Shown piece after piece: positions 1 to 7,700 of a DNA stretch of 13,105 nt. Position 1 is the first letter of the stretch. Each line of letters opens with the position of its first letter. The translations under genes and the position numbers were made by a program. This stretch comes from CAZKNF01 sp964554105 (lineage in GTDB: Bacteria; Bacteroidota; Rhodothermia; Rhodothermales; VXPQ01): the NCBI GenBank assembly GCA_964554105.1, contig CAZKNF010000080.1:1-13105 (forward strand), given 5' to 3'. The notes under the pieces were generated by a model. That model did not search any database. It worked only from the letters and a program-made list of their open reading frames with translations, and was not told the origin of the DNA.

Positions 1-1
1 G

Positions 2-46
2 AGCGGCCTCACGCTCGCGCTTGAGCTGCGGAGTCGCCCGCGCTAA
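2..46 (+). CDS. possible C-terminal tail of a plus-strand gene (partial)
   Basis: From the left edge an open plus-strand frame reads SGLTLALELRSRPR and stops at a TAA (44-46). Twelve of its fourteen codons end in G or C, as the real genes here do, so it could be the end of a gene running towards the M4 protease gene. No family can be named from 14 residues. The 45 bp between this stop and the protease stop codon (47-91) contain only a trivial CCG-ATC-CGG inverted repeat and a purine-rich run on the minus strand, with no convincing terminator. A chance open frame at the edge is the alternative. Confidence 0.25.
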   Translation, partial: SGLTLALELRSRPR

Positions 47-91
47 GCGCCGAATATCAGGTCCGATCCGGCAACGAGCCTCCCCTTCCCC

Positions 92-3000
92 TCACCGCAA
101 CAGCAGCATTCTGCGGGTCTGCGCCGTCTCGCCGGCCGTCAGCCGCGCCAGATAGACTCCCGAGGGCAGATCATGCGCCTCGAAGTGGATTTCATGCGTC
201 CCGGCTTCCATCGTCTGGTTCACGAGCCGGCTTACCGGACGGCCGAGCATGTCGAAAATGGTCAGATTCGCCTCGGCAGCCGCCGGCAGGTCGAAACGCA
301 GCACCGTGGAAGGATTGAACGGATTCGGGTGATTCTGATGGAGCGCGACCACTCGGGGCAGCTCGGCGCCGCGCTCGGCAGAAACTACGCCCGCGGAGAC
401 ATCCACCTGCTCTGACGCCGTCCCGCTCAAGCCGCCGCCGTCGGTCACGGTGAGCGCGATCGTGAAGACGCCGGTCTGCGGAAACGTGTGCTCTGCGGTT
501 GCACCGCTGCCGATGGTCCCGTCGCCGAAGTCCCACCGATACGTAAGTGGGTCACCGTCCGGATCCGAAGAACCGGCTGCGTCCACGGTTACGTGAAGCG
601 GCGCTTCGCCGGAGGTCTCGCTCACAGTGAAATCAGCCGACGGCGCCTGATTCGCCGATCCGCCGGATCCGCCCAGTGTGAACCAGCGCGTATTGTAGAC
701 GGATGTTTCGATGTCCAGAAACGCCAGCTCCTCCGAGGCGAGGTCGACGAATCCAAGGACGCCGTGCTCCGGGCTGCTGAAGGCGAGTACGGCATCGTCC
801 GGTGAAAACGTTGGCCGTTGTGCATCGATGAGCCGGACGCCGCCCTCGAACTCCATCGACGGAAGCTCGAATGCGAAGATCTGTCCGCCTGCGAAGTTGC
901 CGAGGACGACGTCCCACTCGTTGGCCGCGTCGATGGCGTTGAAGGCGATGATGTCCGGATTGGTGTTGCTGTATGCGACATTGCCGACGCTGAATCCGGA
1001 GGGCTGTGCAGGCATCAGATTGTAGATCCGATCGACACCGAAATCGATCTCGTAAATCCCCCAGAAGCTCATGCTTCCCGACTTCAGCTCGACCTCGTTA
1101 TAGGCATCGAACGCGATGCGCGGGATCTGCGGATTTGGCGACCACGATACGACATCCGGATACCGGATCGTCTGGGTTGCGATGCCCTCCTGGCTCGATT
1201 CGGCCATCAGCGGGACGGCGCCGATCTGCTCCCCGTCAAAAATATAGAGCGTCGGATCGTCTGCATACGCCGACACGAGAGCGACGTATGATTCGTCAGG
1301 CGATACGGAAGCGTTCCACAGATCACCCGGCTGGCCGATCTGCAGGTCGGTGAAGACGCTGACCTCACCGTTCTGCACGTCCACGTATGCGAGCCGGCCC
1401 TGCGCATTGACGAACCAGATCCGTTCGCCGCTACGGGACGCGGTGACCTGCGCGAAGTCTTGCGTCTCCTCGTTCACGCGCGCGGTGGCAGCCGCATCCT
1501 CAAATATGCCGATTAGCGGGTTTTCGGGATCGGTCACGTCGATCAAGCCGATGCTCCCGTCGGCCAGGAGGAAGGTGATCAGGGATTGGCCCCCGGTCAC
1601 GGGTGGCAGATCGTTTCCGCCTTCGCCGCCGGTGCCGGTGTCGCTCGTGATCCCGACGGCATCGAACGCTGACTGTACGGCGGCAACTTCAGCCGCACCG
1701 TCACCGAAGAGGTCCTTTGCGGATTGTTCGACGGCGTTGCGGGCGTCGCCGAACTGGCTGTTTCGGGTCAGGTAGCTCGTCAGTGCACGGTAGTAGATCT
1801 CCTGCACCTTGTCATGACCGATCTCCTGAATCAGCAGCGCTGCGGCCCGGTTTGGTATCCCGCTGTTGACATGCACGCCGCCGTTGTCCTGTTCGATCGT
1901 GAGGTTATTGTACGCACTCATGTGCGCGGGCTGCGGTTGACTGAGCTGTGCGTTGTCCGGATTGAGCATGTCGCGAAGCGCCGGCCCGAATTCCGGGCGT
2001 GAGATGTCTTCGCCGAGGAGAAGGTCGTCGCGATCCAGCATCACGCCGAAGACGTCCGCGAAGGACTCATTCAGCGCGCCGGGCTGGAACTGGTAGACGA
2101 GTCCGGCCGAATGCTCGACGACTCCGTGCGACATCTCGTGTGCGGCGACGTCGAGCGCTCCCGCGAGTGGGGTGAATGCTTGTGCACCGTCGCCGTAGGC
2201 CATGAATCGGCCGTTCCAGTAGGCGTTGTCCATCGGCTGCCCGCCCCGCGTGATGTGAACGACGGAGAAGATCGGCGAATCCATGCCGTCGATGGCGTTG
2301 CGGTCGAAGGTGTCTTTGTAGTACTCGTATAGGATGCGGGAATTATCGTGCGCGGAGACGCCGGTAGGATCGGCCCAGGTGTTGTCGGTGGAGACTACGG
2401 TCGTGATCTGCCCGTCCTGATCGCCGTCCGTTCCCTCAGCCGTGAACGTCATGACGCCGCCGGTCGAAAATTCCGGAAACTGGAACGCGTCGGGATCCAG
2501 GTTGGGGATGTCCCAGATCAAGTGGTGGCCGCCGTCATCATGCCTGTAAACACGAAAGGCGCGTCCGGCGCCGTCGAGCGCATCGCCGTCGGCATCGAGA
2601 AAGGATCCTGTTGCGTACGGGGACGGTGCAGCCCCTGAGACGCCGCGCTCCGTCGAATGCGGCGCGTGCACGGGCGGCAGCCGGAGCCCGTCTACATCCG
2701 GCGGAGGAAGCGCATCGTCGTCCGGAAGGACGCTGCAGTGCCGGCTGATCCGGGTGAGGATTTCGGATGTCCGAGCATCCACGATGTAGCTGTACCATTC
2801 GATCATATTCGGGTGCAGCGATATCTCGTAGGCGAGCCGCATGCCCGCATCCTCGTCCGGGTAGTGGACGAGCCGAGACTCGACTGCGTCGAGACCCAGC
2901 CGGCGCGCAGCAGGTTCAGGAACGGGAGCCCAGCGGCCGTCCTCCCGAAGATGGGCGATCACGGCACGGTGGGCGTCGGCGGCGGATACTCCCGGAGTCG

Positions 3001-3664
3001 TTGCGACGCCGCTCGGCGTGGGCTCGTATGACCCGTTGATAGCGTACGCGGCACCGTTGTCGTTGAAGTGAACGTACAGGTCACGCCCCCAGACAGGTAT
3101 GCCGTTGTACACCTGCTCGAACCGAGCGTGCACGTAGCCCAAATCGTCGGCGTGTGTGCCAAGCGGCCGCAGCTCCTCAACCGGATCGGCAAGTGCGAGC
3201 GCGCCGGCATGCGCCTGAACCGTCAGCACGGCGGCCTCCTGGTAGGCGCGAACGCTGCCGGCCTTTCCTGCCGCAGCCATCGCGAGGTCGGCATGGCTGA
3301 GTTCTCCCTCCATCCACCTGACCGTACCGTTCGGTGCCCGCTCGATACGGATGTCGCCGAATGCTTCTTCGGGAGTCATCCAGCCGGACGCCGATGCGGT
3401 GCCGACCGTCCGAAGCGGAGGCAGTGACCGGACCGTCCGAGCGGCCTGTCCGACGGCTGTCGCTGCGCTGCGTAAATCCGCCGGTGGATGTGCACTCAGG
3501 AATGCCGCGACAGATGAGTACAACGGGATCTCGGTTCGATCGAGCCCTTCGAGCGGCCGGGGATCTTCCGACACCTTCTGCGCGGCCACGGGATGCAGAG
3601 CCAGACCAAAAGCAGCTGCAATGAAGAAGAAGATGGAGAAGAGTCGTATTCCATTTGCCGTCAT
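92..3664 (-). CDS. secreted M4 (thermolysin-family) metalloprotease with propeller, PKD domain and T9SS sorting tail
   Basis: This is a zinc endopeptidase predicted to be exported and secreted by the type IX system. A signal peptide covers residues 1-28 (cleavage near VAA|Q). FTP and PepSY-like propeptide segments follow (about 70-305), which in this family inhibit and chaperone the enzyme. The M4 catalytic domain spans about 350-672. Its HEMSH motif (509-513) supplies two zinc ligands and catalytic Glu510; NES gives the third ligand, Glu533; Tyr524 and His598 sit at exactly the spacing of thermolysin Tyr157 and His231. Then come a WD40/TolB-like propeller (about 690-998), a PKD domain (1005-1090, with WDFGDG) and a C-terminal T9SS tail (1108-1190, starting at HPNPFNPST). 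At 1190 residues it is far longer than thermolysin-type precursors because of these additions. The start is supported by the signal peptide and AAGG 7 nt upstream. It lies 52 bp after the lipoprotein gene, probably in the same transcript. All active-site residues are intact. Confidence 0.96.
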   Translation of the reverse strand: MTANGIRLFSIFFFIAAAFGLALHPVAAQKVSEDPRPLEGLDRTEIPLYSSVAAFLSAHPPADLRSAATAVGQAARTVRSLPPLRTVGTASASGWMTPEEAFGDIRIERAPNGTVRWMEGELSHADLAMAAAGKAGSVRAYQEAAVLTVQAHAGALALADPVEELRPLGTHADDLGYVHARFEQVYNGIPVWGRDLYVHFNDNGAAYAINGSYEPTPSGVATTPGVSAADAHRAVIAHLREDGRWAPVPEPAARRLGLDAVESRLVHYPDEDAGMRLAYEISLHPNMIEWYSYIVDARTSEILTRISRHCSVLPDDDALPPPDVDGLRLPPVHAPHSTERGVSGAAPSPYATGSFLDADGDALDGAGRAFRVYRHDDGGHHLIWDIPNLDPDAFQFPEFSTGGVMTFTAEGTDGDQDGQITTVVSTDNTWADPTGVSAHDNSRILYEYYKDTFDRNAIDGMDSPIFSVVHITRGGQPMDNAYWNGRFMAYGDGAQAFTPLAGALDVAAHEMSHGVVEHSAGLVYQFQPGALNESFADVFGVMLDRDDLLLGEDISRPEFGPALRDMLNPDNAQLSQPQPAHMSAYNNLTIEQDNGGVHVNSGIPNRAAALLIQEIGHDKVQEIYYRALTSYLTRNSQFGDARNAVEQSAKDLFGDGAAEVAAVQSAFDAVGITSDTGTGGEGGNDLPPVTGGQSLITFLLADGSIGLIDVTDPENPLIGIFEDAAATARVNEETQDFAQVTASRSGERIWFVNAQGRLAYVDVQNGEVSVFTDLQIGQPGDLWNASVSPDESYVALVSAYADDPTLYIFDGEQIGAVPLMAESSQEGIATQTIRYPDVVSWSPNPQIPRIAFDAYNEVELKSGSMSFWGIYEIDFGVDRIYNLMPAQPSGFSVGNVAYSNTNPDIIAFNAIDAANEWDVVLGNFAGGQIFAFELPSMEFEGGVRLIDAQRPTFSPDDAVLAFSSPEHGVLGFVDLASEELAFLDIETSVYNTRWFTLGGSGGSANQAPSADFTVSETSGEAPLHVTVDAAGSSDPDGDPLTYRWDFGDGTIGSGATAEHTFPQTGVFTIALTVTDGGGLSGTASEQVDVSAGVVSAERGAELPRVVALHQNHPNPFNPSTVLRFDLPAAAEANLTIFDMLGRPVSRLVNQTMEAGTHEIHFEAHDLPSGVYLARLTAGETAQTRRMLLLR
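312..348 (-). repeat. dispersed repeat, copy 1: codons of the T9SS NPFNP tail
   Basis: This 37-bp stretch matches 8022-8058 at 31 of 37 positions. Both encode the start of the type IX sorting domain (HQNHPNPFNPS here, NQNYPNPFNPT in the lipase-like gene), so the similarity is explained by a shared sorting domain and not by a mobile element. Confidence 0.7.
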
Positions 3665-3671
3665 CGTTCTA

Positions 3672-3675
3672 CCTT
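3672..3675 (-). promoter_or_regulatory. Shine-Dalgarno sequence of the M4 protease gene
   Basis: On the minus strand AAGG lies 7 nt before the ATG at 3664. It is a well-spaced ribosome-binding site, unlike the weak or absent ones in front of the lipoprotein, sigma factor and lipase-like genes. It supports the chosen start and suggests the protease is translated independently of the lipoprotein, which ends 52 bp upstream. Confidence 0.55.
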
Positions 3676-3716
3676 GTTCGATTGTGGGTGTCGGTCAGGT
3701 CCCGCGGCGGCCGTCG

Positions 3717-4274
3717 TTACTGCGCCGCATCGCCTGCCACCTGAAGAGCGTGTCGATATAGCGCGTCGACCTCTGACAGCGGTGGTTCAAAGCCCTCCGC
3801 CCCCGGAATCCACGACACGCGGTGTGTCTGGTCGCGTGCGGTGACCTCCATGAAGGCGGTCACATTGCCCGTTTCGCTGCTGTTCTGGTCGAAAAAATCG
3901 GCGTCTTGAATCCTGATCCAGAGGTCGTTCATTTCCTCGGCGGGCAACGTGCCGATTCGGCTGCTTTCCTCGTCCGCCGTCGGCCCCGACCATGTCAGCA
4001 CGGCGCCGTCCGAACGAATGGCATATCCGTCCCAGCGTCCTGCGATGCCGCCGCCCTCTCCGAAAAACATGCTGAAGTCTTCGGGCGCTGCGCCGGCGTC
4101 TACCCCGCCGGCCCCATCCGGAGTGCCGGGTTGTGCCGGTGCCCCACCGTCATCCGAACGGGACGATCCGCCCGACGTACATCCTCCCGCACCCAATACG
4201 AGTACGGCGAAGAGCACGATGATGGCAGAAGCGATGACGGCAGGGGTGTAGTGTCTGGGATAGCATTCGGTCAT
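3717..4274 (-). CDS. lipoprotein with an emfourin-like domain, putative M4 protease inhibitor
   Basis: This 185-residue protein has a hydrophobic N-terminus (about 12-30) ending in a lipobox-like AGGC with the lipidated cysteine at 32. The box is slightly degenerate, with Ala at -3. A Gly/Ser/Pro/Asp-rich linker (33-65) precedes a compact domain (about 68-180). That domain has GGGIAG (74-79), then SDGAVLTW, LPAEEM (110-115), a helix ending in ADFF (125-128), and a strand with HRVSW (151-155). This order (Gly-rich start, LPAEE, helix, ADFF, then a V-type strand with a basic-hydrophobic end) resembles the emfourin family of M4 protease inhibitors, known from the protealysin operon. The next gene, 52 bp downstream, encodes an M4 protease, which fits an inhibitor or immunity role at the membrane. 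The start has no clear Shine-Dalgarno. The lipoprotein call is fairly firm; the emfourin assignment is by eye and needs a profile search. A DUF6438-like lipoprotein of unknown role is the main alternative. Confidence 0.8.
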   Translation of the reverse strand: MTECYPRHYTPAVIASAIIVLFAVLVLGAGGCTSGGSSRSDDGGAPAQPGTPDGAGGVDAGAAPEDFSMFFGEGGGIAGRWDGYAIRSDGAVLTWSGPTADEESSRIGTLPAEEMNDLWIRIQDADFFDQNSSETGNVTAFMEVTARDQTHRVSWIPGAEGFEPPLSEVDALYRHALQVAGDAAQ

Positions 4275-4297
4275 TCAGGCAGGAGCTGACTTGCGGG

Positions 4298-4336
4298 TCA
4301 TTATCATTATCGTAATAGGCCGCGAAAAGGTATCAA
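4298..4336 (-). promoter_or_regulatory. candidate promoter and Fur-box-like element before the lipoprotein-protease genes
   Basis: The 72-bp gap between the kinase stop and the lipoprotein start contains an AT-rich patch. On the minus strand it reads TTGATA (4336-4331), then 19 bp, then GATAATGATAAT (4311-4300), which ends 25 bp before the ATG. GATAAT could act as a -10 element, although 19 bp is a long spacer. The same 12 bases equal the first two hexamers of the classical 19-bp Fur box, but the third hexamer is missing. The lipoprotein-protease pair may therefore have its own promoter. This is pattern matching only. Confidence 0.3.
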
Positions 4337-4346
4337 TCGGTCCGAC

Positions 4347-7094
4347 TTATCGGTCGCGTCCTGCTGCTTCGCGCCGTGCATCCAGTTCAGCGAGATACGC
4401 TGCAGCTTCCTGAGCAGCTTCCGAGTCCGCGCCCCGCTCGGCGACGAGACGTGCGTGGCTCTCGGTGAGCAGCGACTCGGCCTCGACGAATGCACCTCGG
4501 CCGACGTAACAGGCGCCTAGATTACGATTGGCGATCGCGATCCGCCAGTGGTCGGATGGCAGCTGCTCGTGCATCGTGGCGATGCTGCCGTGCAGCACGC
4601 GTTCTCCTTCGTCGAATCGGCCATTCTGGCAAACGACGAGGCCCAGGCTTGAGCTGAGAATGGCCGTGTAGAGATGCTCCTCGGACAACTCCGCACGCAG
4701 GATGTCGACAGCCTCCCCGATCTCCACTTCCGCCTCATCGAGACGACCGTCCTCACGCAGCATCAGGCCGTAGTTGTGTCTGGAAATCGCCACATTGGGA
4801 TGATCTGCACCCTGCAGTTCCGAATCGATGTGAATTGCCAGGCGATAGAGCGAGTCGGCCTGCTCGTGCGCGCCCTGCTCGTCATAGAGCGTCGCCAGAT
4901 TATTGAGCACGACGCTCACGTTCGGATTGACATCGCCGAACGCACTACGATGGATCTGGAGAGCTCTGGTGAAGAGGGATTCGGCCGCGACGAGATCTCC
5001 CGTGTACTGCAGCGTCGAAGCCAGGCTGCTGAGGGTCATACCGACTTTCGGATGTCGGCTCCCGTAGTGCTCCTCGGCGAGGGCCAGCGCCTCACGGAAG
5101 ATTGGTTCGGATTCCGCGACGTGGCCGATGTCGTGCCGCAGCACGCCCAAATTTTCGAGCACATCGGCGAGCCGAGCACCGGTTCCTTCGGAATCACGAA
5201 AGGTCGTGATCGCCTCAAGCAAGACTGCCTCCGCCCGCTCGAGGTCGCCGTTCCGGTGGAGCGAGATCCCCAGCTCGCTCAGGCTGGTGCCGATATCCGG
5301 ATGTGCCGACGGCTGTACGCTCCGCCGCAGCGCCAGCGCCTCCTCATTGATGGAAACGGCGTGCTCGAAATCCCCTAGCTCGCGATAGACTCGTCCGATG
5401 AGCTCCAGAGTGGCGGCCTCGCGGGCAGGGTCTGATCCGGTCTGCCGATGCAGCGCGAGGGCGTGATCGAGCATCGACGCGGCCGTATCGTACTCGGCGA
5501 CGTTCAAGTATACTGTTCCGATCGTCTGCAGGATGGCGGCGTACAGATCGGGCTGCTCACTGAGTCCCGCCTCGGCGCGGCGCGATGCCCGCTCGAGCAG
5601 TTGGTACACGTTCAGCGTGTCGCCCTGAGCCACGAGCGGATCCGCCTCGCGGAAGAGGTCCGTCATGAAACCCATTACCTGTTCAGACTTCGCCAGCGCC
5701 CGCGCGGTCTCGTCGCGCTGCTCGCTCGTTGCAGCTAGCTGGATGCTGGTGGTGACGGCGAAGAGGACCAGCAGGGCGAGGAACGATCCCGTCACCGCGA
5801 CACCCCAGCGATGGCGGCGGACGAACTTTCTCGCGCGATACGCCGCGGTATCAGGCTGCGCCTGGACGGCCGCGCCGGACAAATACCGCTCCAGATCGTC
5901 CTGAAACGCGTCGACCGTCGCGTAACGCCGCCCCGGATCCTTCTGCAGTGCCGTAGAAAGGATGACGTCTAACTCGCCGCGCAGCCGCCGTCGGAGTCGA
6001 GCCGAGGTCGTCGTTCGCCGGAGCGAGATTGCATCCGCGTCGAGATCGGCCGATTTCGCATGGGTATCCGATCGGCGCTTCGCGTCGAGGACGGCCGTGG
6101 ATGCCTTTCGAGGCTCCTCTTCGAGAATGATCCGCTGTGCCTCCCACGGTGATTTACCTTTGAGATCGAGCGGTCGGCGGCCAGTCAGGAGCTCGTAGAG
6201 CACTACGCCGAGAGAATACACGTCGGTCGCGGTCGTCGCCGTCGCACCCTGCACCTGCTCCGGCGCTGCATACTCCGGCGTCATGACACGAAGGCCGGTG
6301 CGGGTAACAGGGTCCGTCGGCTCAACACCGGGGTCCTCGAGCAGCTTCGCGATCCCGAAATCCAGCAGCTTTACGTCGCCGGTCGCGGTCACGGCGATGT
6401 TCGAAGGCTTCAGATCTCGATGTATTACGAGATTTTGGTGCGCGTACTGGACAGCCCGACAGACCTCGATGAACAGCTTTATCCGCGCGTCGACTGCGAG
6501 GCAATGGTCGTCGCAGTGCGCATCGATCGGCTTCCCGTCGACGTATTCCATTGCCAGATACGGCCACCCTTCCTCGCTCGCGCCGGCGTCGTAGAGCCGC
6601 GCGATCGATGGATGCTCGAGCTTCGCCTGAATCTGCTGTTCACTTCGAAATCGCTGCGTCGTCTGTTCTCCTGCGACGGCATGCCGAATAATCTTGAGTG
6701 CGACCTTCCGCTTGAAGAACTTATCGTCCCGCTCAGCCAGGAAGACGCGGCCCATGCCTCCCGAGCCGATCTCCGATAGGATGCGGTAAGACCCGACCAC
6801 CTCAGGTACTACCTCCTCGTCGATGTCTTCGTCGCGGACCGCTGCATCCAGCACGGGCTGCGCGAAGACCTCGGCCGAATCGCCCAACACGCGCTCGGCC
6901 TCGTCATCTAGTTCGAGCAGCGCCGAGACCTGCAGGTAGAGATCCCTGTCGTCGCCGCACGCCTCCGCGACGAAAGCGTGGCGCGACCTGGCGGGCTGTT
7001 CGAGAGCGGCTGCGAAAAGGGTGTCGACCTTCTCCCAGAGCTCGCGTGTCAGACCACCCAGGTCGTCAGGATCACGTCCTGTCGTCTCGTGCAT
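4347..7094 (-). CDS. transmembrane Ser/Thr protein kinase with nine C-terminal TPR repeats
   Basis: This 915-residue Hanks-type kinase probably signals together with the overlapping sigma factor. The N-terminal 100 residues have an acidic, helical character common in these kinases. The kinase domain (about 102-405) is intact: Gly-loop GSGGMGRV (110-117), ATP-binding Lys134 in VALK, catalytic HRDLKPSN (225-232) with Asp227, DFG at 245-247, and APE-type AAPE (276-279). Threonines 264, 266 and 272 lie in the activation segment. A basic stretch (RARKFVRRHRW) precedes one hydrophobic segment (about 431-450), so the kinase should be cytoplasmic and the rest periplasmic. Residues 520-893 form nine TPRs at 41-42 residue spacing. 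The ATG overlaps the sigma gene by 23 nt, and an in-frame TGA lies 9 nt upstream of it, so no earlier start is possible. The substrate is unknown; the sigma factor is the first candidate. Confidence 0.95.
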   Translation of the reverse strand: MHETTGRDPDDLGGLTRELWEKVDTLFAAALEQPARSRHAFVAEACGDDRDLYLQVSALLELDDEAERVLGDSAEVFAQPVLDAAVRDEDIDEEVVPEVVGSYRILSEIGSGGMGRVFLAERDDKFFKRKVALKIIRHAVAGEQTTQRFRSEQQIQAKLEHPSIARLYDAGASEEGWPYLAMEYVDGKPIDAHCDDHCLAVDARIKLFIEVCRAVQYAHQNLVIHRDLKPSNIAVTATGDVKLLDFGIAKLLEDPGVEPTDPVTRTGLRVMTPEYAAPEQVQGATATTATDVYSLGVVLYELLTGRRPLDLKGKSPWEAQRIILEEEPRKASTAVLDAKRRSDTHAKSADLDADAISLRRTTTSARLRRRLRGELDVILSTALQKDPGRRYATVDAFQDDLERYLSGAAVQAQPDTAAYRARKFVRRHRWGVAVTGSFLALLVLFAVTTSIQLAATSEQRDETARALAKSEQVMGFMTDLFREADPLVAQGDTLNVYQLLERASRRAEAGLSEQPDLYAAILQTIGTVYLNVAEYDTAASMLDHALALHRQTGSDPAREAATLELIGRVYRELGDFEHAVSINEEALALRRSVQPSAHPDIGTSLSELGISLHRNGDLERAEAVLLEAITTFRDSEGTGARLADVLENLGVLRHDIGHVAESEPIFREALALAEEHYGSRHPKVGMTLSSLASTLQYTGDLVAAESLFTRALQIHRSAFGDVNPNVSVVLNNLATLYDEQGAHEQADSLYRLAIHIDSELQGADHPNVAISRHNYGLMLREDGRLDEAEVEIGEAVDILRAELSEEHLYTAILSSSLGLVVCQNGRFDEGERVLHGSIATMHEQLPSDHWRIAIANRNLGACYVGRGAFVEAESLLTESHARLVAERGADSEAAQEAAAYLAELDARREAAGRDR
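4418..5531 (-). repeat. array of nine regular TPRs inside the kinase gene
   Basis: This part of the kinase encodes nine tetratricopeptide repeats. The conserved small residue of helix A (Gly or Ala) falls at residues 526, 567, 609, 650, 692, 734, 776, 818 and 860, giving intervals of 41, 42, 41 and then 42 residues throughout. HP, NP or DH dipeptides recur before several repeats (598, 681, 723, 765). The 42-residue period is typical of kinesin-light-chain-type (TPR_12) repeats and not of the 34-residue form. Such arrays bind proteins or peptides; after a membrane segment this one would face the periplasm. Confidence 0.85.
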
Positions 7095-7653
7095 CCTCCT
7101 TCATGTGGCGATAAAGCCACGTTCGTGCGCGGCGCCAATCCCGCTTCAGAGTGGGTGTGGAAAGGCCGGTGACTTCCGCTATTTCCTCATAGTTGAGGCC
7201 GCCGTAGAATTTGTACTCGATGAGGCGGCCAAGCCGCTGATTCATTTCGGTAAGCCGGTCGACCGCTTCATGGAGCGTCAAGAGATCCAATGCGCGCTCG
7301 TCCGCCGCGATCTGAAGGCGGTCGATCGAGACATGCGCCGCACGTCCGCCTCGTTTATCAGCCGTCTGTGCCCGCGCGTAATCGAGCAGAACAAAGCGCA
7401 TGGCGCGAGACGATACGGCGAAAAAGTGGGCGCGGTCCTGCCAGTCCACCTGCGCCCGGTCAGCCATTTTTAGATAGGCCTCATGTACGAGAGCCGTCGT
7501 GTTCAACGTTTCGCCGGGGCGATGCTGGCGCAGCCGCCGGTGGGCGATCTCGCGTAGCTGATCGTAGACGAGCGGCAGGAGGTCGTCATACGCCTCGCTG
7601 CTGCCCTTTTTTGCCTCGTGCAGGAGTCGTGTGATGTTGGGTCTGGACGCCAT
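7072..7653 (-). CDS. ECF-type RNA polymerase sigma factor (Sigma70_ECF / TIGR02999-like)
   Basis: This 193-residue protein has the two ECF sigma domains. Region 2 spans about 10-100 and includes LVHEAYL (55-61), and HFFAVSSRAMRFVLLDYARAQ (76-96), the core- and -10-binding helices. Region 4 spans about 120-182; its helix-turn-helix NYEEIAEVTGLSTPTLKRDW recognises the -35 element. The usual acidic DAED of region 2.2 is replaced by NTTA (51-54). No transmembrane anti-sigma gene is nearby. Instead a Ser/Thr kinase gene starts inside its 3' end (23-nt overlap), so kinase phosphorylation is the likely control, as shown for EcfP/PknT of Vibrio parahaemolyticus. There is no strong Shine-Dalgarno before the ATG, but the N-terminal alignment with the family supports this start. 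Family assignment is firm; target genes are unknown. Confidence 0.95.
   Translation of the reverse strand: MASRPNITRLLHEAKKGSSEAYDDLLPLVYDQLREIAHRRLRQHRPGETLNTTALVHEAYLKMADRAQVDWQDRAHFFAVSSRAMRFVLLDYARAQTADKRGGRAAHVSIDRLQIAADERALDLLTLHEAVDRLTEMNQRLGRLIEYKFYGGLNYEEIAEVTGLSTPTLKRDWRRARTWLYRHMKEDARDDRT
7095..7101 (-). promoter_or_regulatory. Shine-Dalgarno directly abutting the kinase start codon
   Basis: On the minus strand a perfect AAGGAGG touches the kinase ATG with no spacer, whereas 5-9 nt is normal. The sigma gene stops 20 nt beyond this ATG. The arrangement suggests termination-reinitiation coupling, with the kinase made in proportion to the sigma factor. No ATG, GTG or TTG at a better distance exists in the kinase frame. 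Confidence 0.5.
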
Positions 7654-7700
7654 CTGGCACTTCGGAAGGAAGTACGATTGATACTTCGCGACGGGGCGCC

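Noticed and set aside
4674..5378. A 234-codon plus-strand open frame opposite the TPR part of the kinase gene.
   Set aside because: It mirrors the regular TPR coding sequence and shows no domain of its own; it is a shadow frame.
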